Shown: in pieces, positions 43,915 to 54,094 of the stretch
Position numbering within the stretch: the first letter of the stretch is position 1
How the letters are laid out: each line of letters begins with the position of its first letter
Assembly: GCA_030538705.1 (NCBI GenBank)
Contig: JAUNTL010000001.1
Coordinates: 33,307 to 97,306 of the forward strand
DNA: 64,000 nucleotides
Source: Paracoccus sp. (in: a-proteobacteria)
GTDB taxonomy: Bacteria > Pseudomonadota > Alphaproteobacteria > Rhodobacterales > Rhodobacteraceae
Direction of reading: 5' to 3'
Translations under genes and position numbers: made by a program
Notes under the pieces: model-generated
Told to the model about the DNA's origin: nothing
The model's database searches: none
The model's input: the letters and a program-made list of their open reading frames with translations, nothing else

Positions 43915-44518
43915 GCTATCCTCGGATCAGGTTTTCCCGTGAAGCGGATATTGGCCATATACGCGGCCCCGCCTCAGCTAAGACGTAAATCCGGTTCCCG
44001 TCCAGCCCGTTGCGGGGCCATGCACGAGACGCAGCGCGCCCATGCCGCCGGGGATCGGAAAACCGGTGTTGTGGCACTGGCCGCAAGGCAAGGGGCAGGA
44101 CATGGCAATAACCGACAGGCGGCAGACCGGGGAGGCCGCCTTCACCGCATGTTCCGGCATCCACCGACGGCCGCCGATCAGCGGGACCGATGAGATGGCC
44201 GGGCCATCGGCACAATAGGGGCCGGCATCTGTGCGCCAAGATCCACGCGACCCCTGCCCGCGCCAACAGGGCAACCTCAGCGCGTTGAGAAATTGGTGCG
44301 GCGCAGCGGTTGCATATGACCGGTCCCCGGCTGCCGCGAACCGGTGCGGCATCCGCCGGCCTGTGCCGCCGACAGGGCTGCCCCGATCACCGCGGCCATC
44401 ATCCGGCACCGTCATGGCCGCACCCGCATCGGGATCGCCGCGCGGCGGCCCGGGCGGGCCGGGCCACGCCGCGACAGGTGCCGGGCCGGGCCAGAGCCGG
44501 CGATCCGCGCGCCCCCGG
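43915..44518. other. 600-bp gap with a possible gene remnant
   Basis: No complete gene is evident. On the minus strand, the frame covering 43978-44300 has codon use close to its neighbours (about 77% GC3 over the last 60 codons). From an ATG at 44160 it reads MPEHAVKAASPVC and, further on, CPLPCGQCHNTGFP, which contains a CxxCH. It has no family I recognise and no clear ribosome site. The rest is GC-rich with hairpins around 44020-44100 and 44440-44520. Confidence 0.35.
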
Positions 44519-45511
44519 CTAAGGACCGCCGATCCCGATCTCGCGTCTTTCGGCACTGGACCGATATGCCGCCTCGATGATGCCGACGATCTGGCGGGCA
44601 TAGGCGCCGCTGACGGCCACGGGCGCGGCCCCGGTTATGGCCTCGCGCAGGGCGCGCCATTCGCGCACAACCGCGTGATGCATCCAGTCCGGTTCCATCG
44701 AGTCCGGCACGTTTGTCCAGACGGCATCACGGCCGATCAAGACGCCATGGTCAAAGTCGATCCGCAAGCTGCCGCCTTCGCAGACCAGATCCATGGCGGA
44801 ACCCGGCGCCCCGTTGCGATAGCCGACGCTCTGGACCTGACCGATGCCACCACCGGCGAAACGCAGGCTGATCAGCGCGCTGTCATCGGCCTCTTGCTGG
44901 TGAAAGAGGGTGCCTGTCATGGCCTGAACGCCCACCACATCCTGCCCCATCAGCCAGACCAGCCGGTCAAGCGCATGAATGCCCGCCGTCATCAGCATGC
45001 CGCCGCCCGAGGCGATATTCTTGTGCCAGTCCCGCCGGTTGCTTTCCATCCACAGCTTGATCATCCCGCTTGACCCCAGCACCGGCCTGCCGATGGCGCC
45101 GGAATCGAGGATCTCCATCGCCTTGAGACAGGGCCGCGCGAAATGCATCACATGACCGACCAAAAGCTGGACACCCGCCCGGCTGACTGCGGCATTGATG
45201 GCGTCGCAGGCGCGCGTGGTCGGCGCCATCGGCTTTTCCAGCAGGATATGCTTGCCGGCGTCGGCGGCGGCGATGGCGATTTCCTCATGCAGGTGATGCG
45301 GGGTGGCGATGACCACGGCATCCACGCCGGGATCGGCCAGAAGCGCCCGCCAGTCGGAAAACGCGGTGCCGCCATGGGTTTGCGCAAATTTCCCGGCGGC
45401 GGCGCTGTCGTTTCGACAGCTGGCGACCAGCCTGATGCCGCTGACCTCGGCCATGGCACGCGCATGCACCGCGCCGAAATGCCCGGCCCCGATGATACCG
45501 ACTCCGATCAT
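44519..45511 (-). CDS. Gfo/Idh/MocA-family oxidoreductase
   Basis: A 330-residue NAD(P)-dependent dehydrogenase. The Rossmann motif VGIIGAGHFGAVHARAM, the ATPHHLHEEIA loop, the EKP motif (LLEKPMAPT) with the catalytic Lys, and the DWHKNIASGGGMLMTAGIHALDRL segment with the GIH catalytic His identify it. It overlaps a second family member by four bases. Substrate probably a sugar, inositol or sugar-acid, given the dgo genes downstream. Confidence 0.92.
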   Translation of the reverse strand: MIGVGIIGAGHFGAVHARAMAEVSGIRLVASCRNDSAAAGKFAQTHGGTAFSDWRALLADPGVDAVVIATPHHLHEEIAIAAADAGKHILLEKPMAPTTRACDAINAAVSRAGVQLLVGHVMHFARPCLKAMEILDSGAIGRPVLGSSGMIKLWMESNRRDWHKNIASGGGMLMTAGIHALDRLVWLMGQDVVGVQAMTGTLFHQQEADDSALISLRFAGGGIGQVQSVGYRNGAPGSAMDLVCEGGSLRIDFDHGVLIGRDAVWTNVPDSMEPDWMHHAVVREWRALREAITGAAPVAVSGAYARQIVGIIEAAYRSSAERREIGIGGP

Positions 45512-46479
45512 GATCTTCCCTTTGCATAAGCGGCGTCGATCAGGACCATTGCCGCGAGATAATCGTCCAGCGTCACCGCAGGCCCCCGCCCGTCACGAAG
45601 CCGGGCCAGCGTGTCCGCCATGAACAGGCGGTAGCGTGTCGCCGTCGGCTCGGGCGGCAGGCTTTGGGTGGTAGCGTCATCAAGGGTGACGCGAACGGCG
45701 CGGTCGCCGGTATCCGAAAGCACGGCATTGCTGGTGACCAGCCGCCACTCGAATTCGCCCCCCGGCGCCATAGAGGCGTAGGTATAACCGGCCTCGACCG
45801 TGAACAGCGCGCCGGCCGCATCCTGCATGACAATCAGCGCATGGTCCTCGACCGCCTCGTCATGAACCCGGTTGCCGATGCTGGCCGAGACAATCGTCAC
45901 AGGCTGCTGCGCGAGGCTGAGCGCCGCATCCACCCCGTGGATGCCGAGATTGCGCAGCGCGCCCCCGCCCCCGATCCCGGGGTCAAGCAGCCAGCCGACG
46001 CCGTCATCCCGATAGCGCTGCGGCGGGCCATTGACCAGACGGAAGCTGGCATGCGCCAGCCTGCCCGCGCGCCCCGCCGCCGCAAGCGCGTCATAGGCCG
46101 CAAAGATCGGGCTGAAACGATTGGCAAAGGGCACGCCGACAAAGCCGCCATGCTGCCGCGCCAGAAGGGCAAGGCGTTCAATCCCCGCCGTGCCGCTGGC
46201 GGCGGGCTTTTCGATAATCAGCGGGATGCGCGCCTCGATCAGCGGGCGCGCCCTGTCCGGCAGGGACAGGGGGTGGCCCATCAGCACAACAAGATCCGGC
46301 GCAAGGGCCAATGCATCGGCAATGCTGCCCGCAACCGGCAGGCCGTGCCGCTGGCCGAAACCGGCGGCCTGCGCAGGATCCTCATCCCAAATGGCAATGA
46401 CCCGCCCCCCGGCAGCCAGGGTCGCGTCCAGATGCATGGCGGCGTGCCAATGGCTGGCCCCGAGCAGGACAATTTTCAT
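45508..46479 (-). CDS. Gfo/Idh/MocA-family oxidoreductase, divergent member
   Basis: A 323-residue second family member. It starts KIVLLGASHWHAAMHLD, so the usual G-x-G-x-x-G is G-A-S-H-W-H, a clear departure. It keeps VVLMGHPLSLP, IIEKPAASG with the catalytic Lys, and LDPGIGGGGALRNLGIHGVD. The two enzymes may act on successive steps or as a pair. It is the first gene of this leftward unit; its start at 46479 is 132 bases from the divergent GntR start. Confidence 0.88.
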   Translation of the reverse strand: MKIVLLGASHWHAAMHLDATLAAGGRVIAIWDEDPAQAAGFGQRHGLPVAGSIADALALAPDLVVLMGHPLSLPDRARPLIEARIPLIIEKPAASGTAGIERLALLARQHGGFVGVPFANRFSPIFAAYDALAAAGRAGRLAHASFRLVNGPPQRYRDDGVGWLLDPGIGGGGALRNLGIHGVDAALSLAQQPVTIVSASIGNRVHDEAVEDHALIVMQDAAGALFTVEAGYTYASMAPGGEFEWRLVTSNAVLSDTGDRAVRVTLDDATTQSLPPEPTATRYRLFMADTLARLRDGRGPAVTLDDYLAAMVLIDAAYAKGRS

Positions 46480-46492
46480 AGCGATCCCATAT

Positions 46493-46537
46493 TGCCGGAT
46501 TTTAAAATGCCGGATCTTAACTTGCAGGATATCCCAT
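46493..46537. promoter_or_regulatory. Three 15-bp direct repeats in the divergent promoter
   Basis: TGCCGGATTTTAAAA (46493), TGCCGGATCTTAACT (46508) and TGCAGGATATCCCAT (46523) repeat with exact 15-bp spacing between the oxidoreductase and GntR genes. A dyad with ATATGTCGATATG lies just right of them, near 46537. Placement and A/T-rich content suggest operator sites for the adjacent GntR regulator controlling both directions. Confidence 0.6.
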
Positions 46538-46611
46538 ATGTCGATATGCTACAAGCGTTGATGGCGTGACCCCGGCCCGCAGCAGGCGGAATCAGGCACA
46601 TAAGGACCAGC

Positions 46612-47337
46612 ATGTCGGATCTGAAAACCATGACGCCGCTGAACCGCGCCCCCCTTCTGCATGTCACGGTGCAGGAAAGCCTCAAGCAATATATCGAGGA
46701 TAATCAGCTTAAGGCGGGAAATGCGCTGCCGCCCGAGACCTTTCTGGCGCAACAACTGGGCGTCGGCCGCAACTCTATGCGCGAGGCGATCAAGGCGTTG
46801 GAATCATTGGGTATCCTTGAAACCCGGCGCGGCATCGGCGTCTTTGTCAAGGAATTCTCGTTCAAGCCGCTGCTGGATAATCTGGCTTACGGGTTGCAGG
46901 ATTCGCTGCGCGATGTCGAGGAGTTGCGCGAGATTCGCCGCGTTCTGGAAACCGGCCTGATCGGCAAGACCATCGCCATGATCGACGAGGCCGACATTGC
47001 CGAATTGCGGGCGCTGACAGCGCGCATGAAGCAACGCGCCGAGCGACAGGAAAGCTTCGCCGAAGAGGATCAGCAGTTCCACCAGATGCTGTTTCGCTGC
47101 CAGAACAATCACATGCTCAGCGCCTTGATCGACATTTTCTGGACCGCCTTCAACAAGGCATCCGATTTCAGCAATCTCAACAGCCTCAACCCGCTGGACA
47201 CATGGCGGGACCATCACGAAATCGTCGAAGCCGTCGCCCGCAAGGACGTCGCGCAGGCCCGCCAGCGCCTTGACGATCATTATCGCGGCATCCAGCAGGT
47301 CATCGCCCAAAGCCGCGAGACATCATCAGAGACCTGA
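46612..47337 (+). CDS. GntR/FadR-family transcriptional regulator
   Basis: A 241-residue FadR-subfamily regulator. The N-terminal winged HTH is LPPETFLAQQLGVGRNSMREAIKAL with the wing LETRRGIGVFV. The C-terminal all-helical FCD effector domain has REIRRVLETGLIG, QQFHQMLFRC and WRDHHEIVEAV, which supply metal/ligand His residues. AAGGA lies just before the start. It likely represses the divergent sugar-acid genes until an intermediate such as a 2-keto-3-deoxy acid binds. Confidence 0.92.
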   Translation: MSDLKTMTPLNRAPLLHVTVQESLKQYIEDNQLKAGNALPPETFLAQQLGVGRNSMREAIKALESLGILETRRGIGVFVKEFSFKPLLDNLAYGLQDSLRDVEELREIRRVLETGLIGKTIAMIDEADIAELRALTARMKQRAERQESFAEEDQQFHQMLFRCQNNHMLSALIDIFWTAFNKASDFSNLNSLNPLDTWRDHHEIVEAVARKDVAQARQRLDDHYRGIQQVIAQSRETSSET

Positions 47338-47356
47338 TCTTTCCGGGGAGGATACC

Positions 47357-48943
47357 ATGCATATCAGGACCATCACGCGCGCGCTTGCCATAGGCAGCTT
47401 GCTGCTGGGGACGACGTCCCTTGCCGCGCCGGCGATCTCGCAGGAGGTCAAGACCATCACCGGCGGCTTTGATGTCGGGCCGGGAGGCTTTCCCAAGAAT
47501 TTCAACCCCATGGCCGCGACCGGCGGGTTCACCTGGCTAAGCACCTATTTCGAACCTCTGGTCATCTACAATGCCGATCTGAACGCCATCGAGGGCGCAT
47601 TGGCCACCGAATACAGCATCAGCGACGACTTGCTGACCTATCGCTTCACGCTGGCCGAGGAAACCTGGCATGACGGCGCGGCGTTTACCTCGGCCGATGT
47701 GAAATTCACGCTCGATCTGATCCGGGACGCGGCCTCGGGCAGCGTGTTTACCAGTCGCCTCGGCAAGATCGCCAATGTCGAGGCGCCCGATGACCGCAGC
47801 GTCGTCATCACCCTTTCCGAGGCCGATGGCGGGCTGATGTCGGTTCTGGCACAGGTCATGATCCTGCCGGAACACGCGCTTGGCACGATGGCGCCCGACA
47901 GCATCGCGGGCAGCACATGGTGGTCGACGACGCCCATCGGCACGGGTCCGTTCAAGTTCACCCAATATGTCACCGATCAATATGTCGAACTGGCCGCCGA
48001 CGCGGATTACCGCCACGGCGCGCCCAAGGTCGACCGGCTGATCAACCGCTATTTCGAAAATCCCGCCGCCGCCGTGGCCGCGCTGCGCGCCGGCGAGATC
48101 CAGTTCACCTATGTCGAACCGGAAGAGGCCGCGAGCTTTGCCGGAAATGATGCGTTCCGGGTCATCGAAGGCGCGTCCTATGTGGTGAACTATGTCGGCT
48201 TTAACCAGAAGGTTGATCTGTGGCAGGATGTGCGCGTGCGTCAGGCATTCATGCATGCCATCGACCGCGACGCGATTATCGACAGCCTGTATGGGGGTGC
48301 CGCGACCATCGCCAATTGCGGCTATGTCGCCCCGCATCTGGTGCCCGAGGGGCTGAACGACTATGCGTATGATCCGCAAAAGGCCAGGGCGCTGCTGGAC
48401 GAGGCCGGTTGGGCCGGGATCAATGGCAACCAGCCGATCACCTGGCTGACCTATTACGGCTCGCCGCAGGCCGCCAATGTCATGGCCGCCATACAGGCCA
48501 TGCTGGCAGAGGTCGGCATTAACGTTGTGCCGCGCGTGGTCGACGTGCCGACCTATAACGGCATCGTCTATCAGGAGAATAACCCCGACTGGAATGAATT
48601 TCCGCTGATCTATGCGGGCTTGCAGAATGGTCCGAACCCGGCGGGCATCAATGTCGGGCTGAACAAATCGCAGCTTCCTCCGGCGGGTGCCAATATCATG
48701 CGCATCGAATTCGATGACCTGAGCGCCGCTTTCGACGCCGCCCTCACCGAGACCGATGCCGCTCAGGCTGATGCGCGTTGGCAGGATGTCTGCAAACTGA
48801 CGAACGAGGAACTGCCCTGGGCCACGATGTGGGTCGCCAACCGCTACGGCGTGGCCTCGAATGATCTGGTCGATTTCGTCTGGACGCCAGCGCCCGCCGG
48901 CGGTCCTTTCGCCGCGCATCCAGAACTGTGGGACATCAACTAA
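47357..48943 (+). CDS. Peptide-type ABC transporter binding protein (sugar/oligosaccharide candidate)
   Basis: A 528-residue SBP_bac_5 periplasmic protein with signal peptide cleaved near PAISQEV. It has ALATEYSISDDLLTYRFTLAE, WHDGAAFTSADVKFTLDLI, IGTGPFKFTQYV and WQDVRVRQAFMHAIDRDAI. GGGGAGG precedes the start at 47357; the open frame upstream lies inside gntR. Members of this family also carry oligosaccharides and sugar acids, which fits the dgo context. Binding specificity is not readable. Confidence 0.9.
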   Translation: MHIRTITRALAIGSLLLGTTSLAAPAISQEVKTITGGFDVGPGGFPKNFNPMAATGGFTWLSTYFEPLVIYNADLNAIEGALATEYSISDDLLTYRFTLAEETWHDGAAFTSADVKFTLDLIRDAASGSVFTSRLGKIANVEAPDDRSVVITLSEADGGLMSVLAQVMILPEHALGTMAPDSIAGSTWWSTTPIGTGPFKFTQYVTDQYVELAADADYRHGAPKVDRLINRYFENPAAAVAALRAGEIQFTYVEPEEAASFAGNDAFRVIEGASYVVNYVGFNQKVDLWQDVRVRQAFMHAIDRDAIIDSLYGGAATIANCGYVAPHLVPEGLNDYAYDPQKARALLDEAGWAGINGNQPITWLTYYGSPQAANVMAAIQAMLAEVGINVVPRVVDVPTYNGIVYQENNPDWNEFPLIYAGLQNGPNPAGINVGLNKSQLPPAGANIMRIEFDDLSAAFDAALTETDAAQADARWQDVCKLTNEELPWATMWVANRYGVASNDLVDFVWTPAPAGGPFAAHPELWDIN

Positions 48944-48958
48944 GCCCCAAAGCTGCCC

Positions 48959-48982
48959 GCGGCGCGGCCAGCCCCGCGCCGC
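48959..48982 (+). terminator. GC-rich intercistronic hairpin after the binding-protein gene
   Basis: GCGGCGCGG (48959-48967) pairs with CCGCGCCGC (48974-48982) around a 6-base loop, after the binding-protein stop and before the permease gene. No U-run follows. Same arrangement as at 10750 and 31784. Confidence 0.6.
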
Positions 48983-49009
48983 GCCCCCGACCCTGTCCCG
49001 GAGCAGTCC

Positions 49010-49969
49010 ATGTTGCCCTATATCGCCCGTCGCATCGGTATCGGCGCCCTGATGCTGCTTGCGCTCAGCCTGTTGGTCTTTGTGCTGCTGCGCCTGACGC
49101 CGGGCGATCCGATTGCGGCCTATATCAACCCGGCAGCCCCGCTGTCGATGGATGAACTGGCCGCGCTGCGTGTGCGCCTCGGGCTGGATCAGCCGCTGCC
49201 GGTCCAGTATCTGGCCTGGCTCAGGGCGGCTTTAGGCGGGGATTTCGGCTTCTCGACGCAACGCGCCGGTGTTGCGGTGCTGCCGCTTGTGGCCGAAAGG
49301 ATCGGCCCGACCATCCTGCTGATGGCGACGGGTCTGATCATCGCCATTGTCATCGGCATTACCGCCGGGATCATCAGCGCGGTGCGGCGCAATTCCGTCA
49401 CCGATGTCACGCTGTCGGTCCTGTCCTCGGTTGGGATATCCAGCCCGGCATTTCTGACCGCGCTTCTGGGGCTTTATATCTTCTCGGTTCAGCTGCGATG
49501 GGCGCCCTCGGGGGGCATGCTGACGCCGGGGGCTGCGTTTTCCATCCGCGATCTGCTGTCGCATCTGATCCTGCCCGCGCTTTTGCTGTCGATCGGGCAT
49601 GCCGCGCTGATCATGCGCTATATGCGGGCATCTTTGCTAGAGGTGCTTAATCAGGACTATGTCCGCACCGCACGCGCCAAGGGCGTGCGCGAGTTCTGGG
49701 TCATCATCAAACACGCCACGCGTAACGCGCTTTTGCCGGTGATCACGCTGATCGGTTCGACCATCGGGATCGCCATTGGCGGGGCGATCTTTCTGGAAAG
49801 CGTGTTCAACTGGCCGGGCATGGGGCTGTTGCTGGTCAATGCCGTCAATACGCGCGACTACCCGGTGATCATGTGTGCCACCCTCATCATCGGCGCCTGC
49901 GTCATTGCCGTTAACCTGCTGACCGACATCGCTTATGCAGCGGTCGATCCGCGCATCCAGATTGGCTGA
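49010..49969 (+). CDS. ABC transporter permease, DppB family
   Basis: A 319-residue permease with six helices. DppB traits are the [20 protein letters not shown] start, [14 protein letters not shown] after helix 1, the [22 protein letters not shown] region and the loop around [20 protein letters not shown]. It is one base away from the DppC-type partner. It belongs to the GntR-led operon. Confidence 0.93.
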   Translation: MLPYIARRIGIGALMLLALSLLVFVLLRLTPGDPIAAYINPAAPLSMDELAALRVRLGLDQPLPVQYLAWLRAALGGDFGFSTQRAGVAVLPLVAERIGPTILLMATGLIIAIVIGITAGIISAVRRNSVTDVTLSVLSSVGISSPAFLTALLGLYIFSVQLRWAPSGGMLTPGAAFSIRDLLSHLILPALLLSIGHAALIMRYMRASLLEVLNQDYVRTARAKGVREFWVIIKHATRNALLPVITLIGSTIGIAIGGAIFLESVFNWPGMGLLLVNAVNTRDYPVIMCATLIIGACVIAVNLLTDIAYAAVDPRIQIG

Positions 49970-49970
49970 G

Positions 49971-50855
49971 ATGACCCATCCCGCACCCCCCTTCACGTCA
50001 CGCCCACGAGGCCCGGCACGCCGCGCGCTTGACCGCTTTCTGGGCAATCGCGCGGCGCTTGCGGGGCTGGCCATCTTTACCCCTATCCTGCTGGCCATCC
50101 TCACCTATCATTGGTGGTGGCCCTTTACCCCCAATGCCATCGACCTGCGCGCGATCAATCAGCCGCCCTCGGCGCGCCATTGGATGGGCAGCGACGGCGT
50201 CGGACGTGATGTCATGGCGCGCCTGTTGCAGGGCGGGCGCGTCTCGCTGACCGTGGCCGCGGTCTCGGTGGCGATCTCGCTGGTCATCGGCTTTCTGGTC
50301 GGCGCATTCGCCAGCTTTGGCGGGCGGCTTGCCGATGCAACCATGATGCGACTGGTCGATCTGGCCATGACCCTGCCGCCGGTCATCTTTCTGCTGGTGC
50401 TGGCCTCGATCATGGGCACCGGCATCATGCCGACGATTCTGGTGATCTCGCTTTTGTCATGGCCGACGCTCTCGCGCATGGTGCGCGCCCGGCTGCTGGA
50501 ACTGCGCGAGCGCGATTTCGTCGTGGCCGCGCGTGGCATGGGGGCCAGCGTGCCGCATCTGCTGTTCAGGCATGGCCTGCCCAATTGCATCGACATCCTT
50601 GTGGTCTATGCGACCTTGCAGATGGCCAATGCGATTTTGCTCGAGGCGGGGCTGTCATTCCTTGGCCTTGGCATCGCGCCGCCGGAAGCAAGCTGGGGCA
50701 ATATGCTCAACCTCGCGCGTTCGACCGTCGTGCTGGAGCAATATCCCTGGCAGTGGATGTTTCCCGGCGCGGCACTGGTGCTGACCGTGTTGGCCATCAA
50801 TTTCATCGGCGACGGGCTGCGCGATGCGTTCGACCCTCGTTCCACCCTCAACTAA
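49971..50855 (+). CDS. ABC transporter permease, DppC family
   Basis: A 294-residue permease partner. It has the DppC motif [24 protein letters not shown], the EAA loop ([23 protein letters not shown]) and [20 protein letters not shown]. The start at 49971 lies one base after the previous stop. A basic cytoplasmic leader precedes helix 1. Confidence 0.92.
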   Translation: MTHPAPPFTSRPRGPARRALDRFLGNRAALAGLAIFTPILLAILTYHWWWPFTPNAIDLRAINQPPSARHWMGSDGVGRDVMARLLQGGRVSLTVAAVSVAISLVIGFLVGAFASFGGRLADATMMRLVDLAMTLPPVIFLLVLASIMGTGIMPTILVISLLSWPTLSRMVRARLLELRERDFVVAARGMGASVPHLLFRHGLPNCIDILVVYATLQMANAILLEAGLSFLGLGIAPPEASWGNMLNLARSTVVLEQYPWQWMFPGAALVLTVLAINFIGDGLRDAFDPRSTLN

Positions 50856-50873
50856 GCTGAAGGTCTTTTGAGC

Positions 50874-51791
50874 ATGCCCATGTTTACCGGCGTTGTCCCG
50901 CCCGTCGTCACGCCCCTCAACACCGATTTCACGGTCGATTTCGCATCCTTCACCAAGGTGCTGGAAAACCTGCTTGATGCGGGCGTCCACGGCCTGTTCG
51001 TTCTGGGATCGACCAGCGAGGTCGTGTTCCACGATACAGACACCCGCAAGGCCATTATCGAGCATGCGATCAGGGTCACCAATGGCCGCGTGCCGGTTCT
51101 GGTGGGCACGATCGAGCCGACCACCGACCGCGTGATCGCGCAAGCCCGTATCGCCAGATCGGCGGGCGCGGACGGGGTTGTCGTCACCGCGCCCTTTTAT
51201 ACCCGCACCAATCAGGCCGAGACCATCGACCATTTCCGCTATGTCAGGGATGCCGTCGACCTGCCCGTCATCGCCTATGACATCCCGGTCTGCGTCGGGC
51301 TGAAGCTCGAGCGGAATACCACCGTGACCCTCGCGCGGGAGGGGGCGATTGCGGGGCTGAAGGATTCCAGCGGTGATGATGGCAATTTCCGCTATGTGAT
51401 GGCGGATATGCAGGGGGATGCTGATTTCTTTGCCATGACCGGATCAGAGATCGTCGTCGACAATGTGCTGGCGATGGGCGCGCATGGCGTCGTGCCGGGC
51501 CTCGCCAATGTCGATCCGCATGGCTATGTGAGGCTGTGGAATCTGGCGCAGGCCGGTGATTTCGCCGCCGCCCGCGCCGAGCAGGAGCGCCTGTGCCGGC
51601 TGTTCGAAATCGTGTGGATTTCCACGGCGCGCACCAGTGCCGGCTCGGCCGGGGTCGGGGCCTTCAAGACCGCGATGCGCCAGTTGGGGATCATCACCAA
51701 CAACACCATGGCGCGGCCTCAGCGGCATCTGAATGCCGAGGAAACGGCCCGGATCGACGCCATTTTGCAAGCCACCGGCCTGCGCGGTTAA
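50874..51791 (+). CDS. DapA-family (dihydrodipicolinate synthase-like) lyase
   Basis: A 305-residue class I aldolase of the DHDPS/NAL/KDG-dehydratase family. The Schiff-base Lys is in [10 protein letters not shown], the active-site Tyr in VIAYDIPV, and the substrate-binding GSTSEV corresponds to the GTTGE motif. Placed between permease and ATPase genes of the GntR operon, it probably splits or dehydrates a 2-keto-3-deoxy sugar acid or sialic-acid-like compound rather than making lysine precursors. Start at 50874 (ATG) is preferred; a TTG at 50868 would add two residues. Confidence 0.88.
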   Translation: MPMFTGVVPPVVTPLNTDFTVDFASFTKVLENLLDAGVHGLFVLGSTSEVVFHDTDTRKAIIEHAIRVTNGRVPVLVGTIEPTTDRVIAQARIARSAGADGVVVTAPFYTRTNQAETIDHFRYVRDAVDLPVIAYDIPVCVGLKLERNTTVTLAREGAIAGLKDSSGDDGNFRYVMADMQGDADFFAMTGSEIVVDNVLAMGAHGVVPGLANVDPHGYVRLWNLAQAGDFAAARAEQERLCRLFEIVWISTARTSAGSAGVGAFKTAMRQLGIITNNTMARPQRHLNAEETARIDAILQATGLRG

Positions 51792-51793
51792 GC

Positions 51794-52804
51794 ATGACCG
51801 CCCCGATCCTTGACATATCCGGCCTGCGCACGGTCTTTCGCATTGGCGGCAAGGATATCGCCGCCGTGCAGGACATGGAGCTGACCATTGCGGCGGGTGA
51901 AACCGTGGCCCTGGTGGGCGAGTCGGGATCGGGCAAATCCGTCACCAGCCTGTCGGTGATGGGGCTGCTGCCGCGCCGCGTCGGGCGCATCGCCGCGGGC
52001 CGGGTCATGCTGATGCGCAAATCCGGCGAATATGTCGATCTGGCCAGCCTGCCCGACACGCGCCTGCGCGCCATCCGCGGCAATGATATCGGCATGATTT
52101 TTCAAGAGCCGATGACCAGCCTCAACCCCGTCTATCCCGTGGGCGAGCAGATCGCCGAGCCGATCCGCATCCATCTGGGCAAGACCCGCCGGGACGCTGC
52201 GGCGGATGCCGTGGCCCTGCTGGCCAGCGTCGGCATTCCCGACGCCGCGCGGCGCGCCCGGCAATATCCGCACGAGCTTTCGGGCGGGATGCGACAGCGC
52301 GTCACTATCGCCATGGCGCTCGCCTGCGATCCGCGCATTCTCATCGCGGATGAGCCGACGACCGCGCTTGATGTCACCATTCAGGCGCAGATTCTGGACC
52401 TGCTGCAACAGCTTCAGCAAAAGCGCGGCATGGGTATCCTGTTCGTCACCCATAATCTGGGCGTGGTTGCCGAAGTCGCTGATCGGGTGATGGTGATGTA
52501 TGCCGGGCGCATCGTGGAATCCGGCCCGGTCAGCGCGGTTTTCGCCCATCCACGCCACCCCTATACGCGCGGGCTTTTGCGATCCGTGCCCCGGCTGGGA
52601 CAGGCGGTTGACCTCAAGCGGGCCGGAACGCCGCTGCCGACCATTCCCGGCAATGTGCCGTCGCTGCACAACCTGCCGCCGGGCTGTGCCTTTGCCAATC
52701 GCTGCACCTTCGCCATACCGGCCTGCAACGCAGCCATGCCTGCGCTGTTTTCCGTGACACCGGACCGGAAAAGCCGCTGCATCCGCTGGCAGGAGATCCG
52801 ATGA
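51794..52804 (+). CDS. ABC transporter ATP-binding protein, DppD family
   Basis: A 336-residue ATPase with Walker [10 protein letters not shown]-loop [11 protein letters not shown], signature LSGGMRQR, Walker [12 protein letters not shown] and H-loop VTHNLG, then [12 protein letters not shown] and the Cys-rich [15 protein letters not shown] tail. Start at 51794 follows the aldolase stop by two bases; the long upstream frame is spurious. It works with the DppF-type protein next to it. Confidence 0.93.
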   Translation: MTAPILDISGLRTVFRIGGKDIAAVQDMELTIAAGETVALVGESGSGKSVTSLSVMGLLPRRVGRIAAGRVMLMRKSGEYVDLASLPDTRLRAIRGNDIGMIFQEPMTSLNPVYPVGEQIAEPIRIHLGKTRRDAAADAVALLASVGIPDAARRARQYPHELSGGMRQRVTIAMALACDPRILIADEPTTALDVTIQAQILDLLQQLQQKRGMGILFVTHNLGVVAEVADRVMVMYAGRIVESGPVSAVFAHPRHPYTRGLLRSVPRLGQAVDLKRAGTPLPTIPGNVPSLHNLPPGCAFANRCTFAIPACNAAMPALFSVTPDRKSRCIRWQEIR

Positions 52805-53769
52805 CGCAACCGCCCTATCTTTCCGTCAAAGCGCTGACCAAGGAGTTCAGGCCGGCGGCTTTCTCGCGCGGGCCGGCGGTCCGGGTGCTGCATGATATCT
52901 CATTCGAGATCGCGCGTGGTCAGGTGGTCGGTCTGGTCGGCGAATCCGGGTCGGGCAAGACGACGATCGGGCGCTCGGTGCTGCGCCTGATCGAGCCGAC
53001 CAGCGGTGAGGTCCGCTTTGACGGGGTCGATATCACCACGCTGAGGGGGGCGGCCCTGCGCCAGCAGCGGCGCAGGATACAGTATATTTTTCAAGACCCC
53101 TTTGCCAGCCTGTCGCCGCGTCTGACCGTGGGACAGGTGCTGACCGAGGGCCTTGATATCCAACGCATCGGCACCCGGGCCGAGCGTCGCATCCGGGCCG
53201 AAAAGGCGCTGATGGCGGTCGAGTTGCCGCCCGATGCGTTCGAGCGTTACGCGCATGAATTCTCGGGCGGGCAGCGCCAGCGCATCGGCATCGCCCGCGC
53301 GCTGACGCTGGAACCCGAATTCATCGTCGCCGATGAGCCGGTCTCTGCGCTTGATGTCTCGATTCAGGCGCAGGTGGTCAATCTGCTGCGCGATTTGCAG
53401 CTGCGTCTCGGCCTGACCATGCTGTTCATCTCGCATGATCTGGCGGTGGTGGAATATATCTGTGACACGGTGATCGTGCTTTATCTCGGGCGCATCATGG
53501 AAATGGCGCCCGCCGCCGATCTTTACGCAAGGCCCAGCCACCCCTATACGCGCGCGCTCATGTCGGCCATTCCCTCGCCCGATCCCGCGCAGCGAAAGCC
53601 AAGGCAGATCCTGAGCGGAGACATCCCAAGCCCCGCCAGTCCGCCCTCTGGCTGCGTGTTCCGCACGCGCTGCCCCTTTGCCATCCCGGCCTGCGCGGCC
53701 CATATCCCGGAACTGCGCGAGGTCGCACCGTCGCAGATGCGGGCCTGCATCCGCGACGATATCCTCTGA
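52801..53769 (+). CDS. ABC transporter ATP-binding protein, DppF family
   Basis: A 322-residue ATPase with Walker [11 protein letters not shown]-loop [13 protein letters not shown], signature FSGGQRQR, Walker [12 protein letters not shown] and H-loop ISHDLA, then [12 protein letters not shown] and the [14 protein letters not shown] tail. It overlaps the DppD-type gene by four bases and ends the GntR-led operon. Confidence 0.93.
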   Translation: MTQPPYLSVKALTKEFRPAAFSRGPAVRVLHDISFEIARGQVVGLVGESGSGKTTIGRSVLRLIEPTSGEVRFDGVDITTLRGAALRQQRRRIQYIFQDPFASLSPRLTVGQVLTEGLDIQRIGTRAERRIRAEKALMAVELPPDAFERYAHEFSGGQRQRIGIARALTLEPEFIVADEPVSALDVSIQAQVVNLLRDLQLRLGLTMLFISHDLAVVEYICDTVIVLYLGRIMEMAPAADLYARPSHPYTRALMSAIPSPDPAQRKPRQILSGDIPSPASPPSGCVFRTRCPFAIPACAAHIPELREVAPSQMRACIRDDIL

Positions 53770-53842
53770 GGCAGGCGCATCAGGGTGCCACGGCTCAGAT
53801 GCTGTGCCGCTGAGGTCAGGATGCGGTCACGGGCGGCGCGGG

Positions 53843-54094
53843 TCAGCGGTTTCTGGCGTGATAGTCCACGGCGGCAAGGCCGCTTTTCGCGGCGGTCGAT
53901 ACTTTGCTGCCGGTGCCGGGTCCGCTTTTGCCACGGCCACGGCGCTCATCATCCAGATAGCGGCGGAAGATGTGGGACGCGTCGGCGCGCTGCAAGCTGG
54001 ACAGCGCAAAGAGCATCCCGACCAGCTTGCTCGGATCGTCCTCGAAACTTCGGGTGGCGCGGTCCAGCTCCTCCAGCCCGCGCGGGTCACCCAA
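53843..54094 (-). CDS. Short unknown protein or gene remnant near tRNA-Arg
   Basis: An 83-residue frame from a TTG at 54094, with coding-like composition. It reads as an amphipathic helical protein (GLEELDRATRSFEDDP, LVGMLFALSSLQRAD, IFRRYLDDERRG) ending in a basic, Gly/Ser-rich tail. The same frame stays open about 30 codons further upstream without ATG or GTG, so the true 5' end may have been lost or frameshifted. I do not recognise the family. The remaining bases of 53770-54352 show no gene; an A/T-rich stretch (54300-54350) follows the tRNA 3' end. Confidence 0.5.
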   Translation of the reverse strand: MGDPRGLEELDRATRSFEDDPSKLVGMLFALSSLQRADASHIFRRYLDDERRGRGKSGPGTGSKVSTAAKSGLAAVDYHARNR

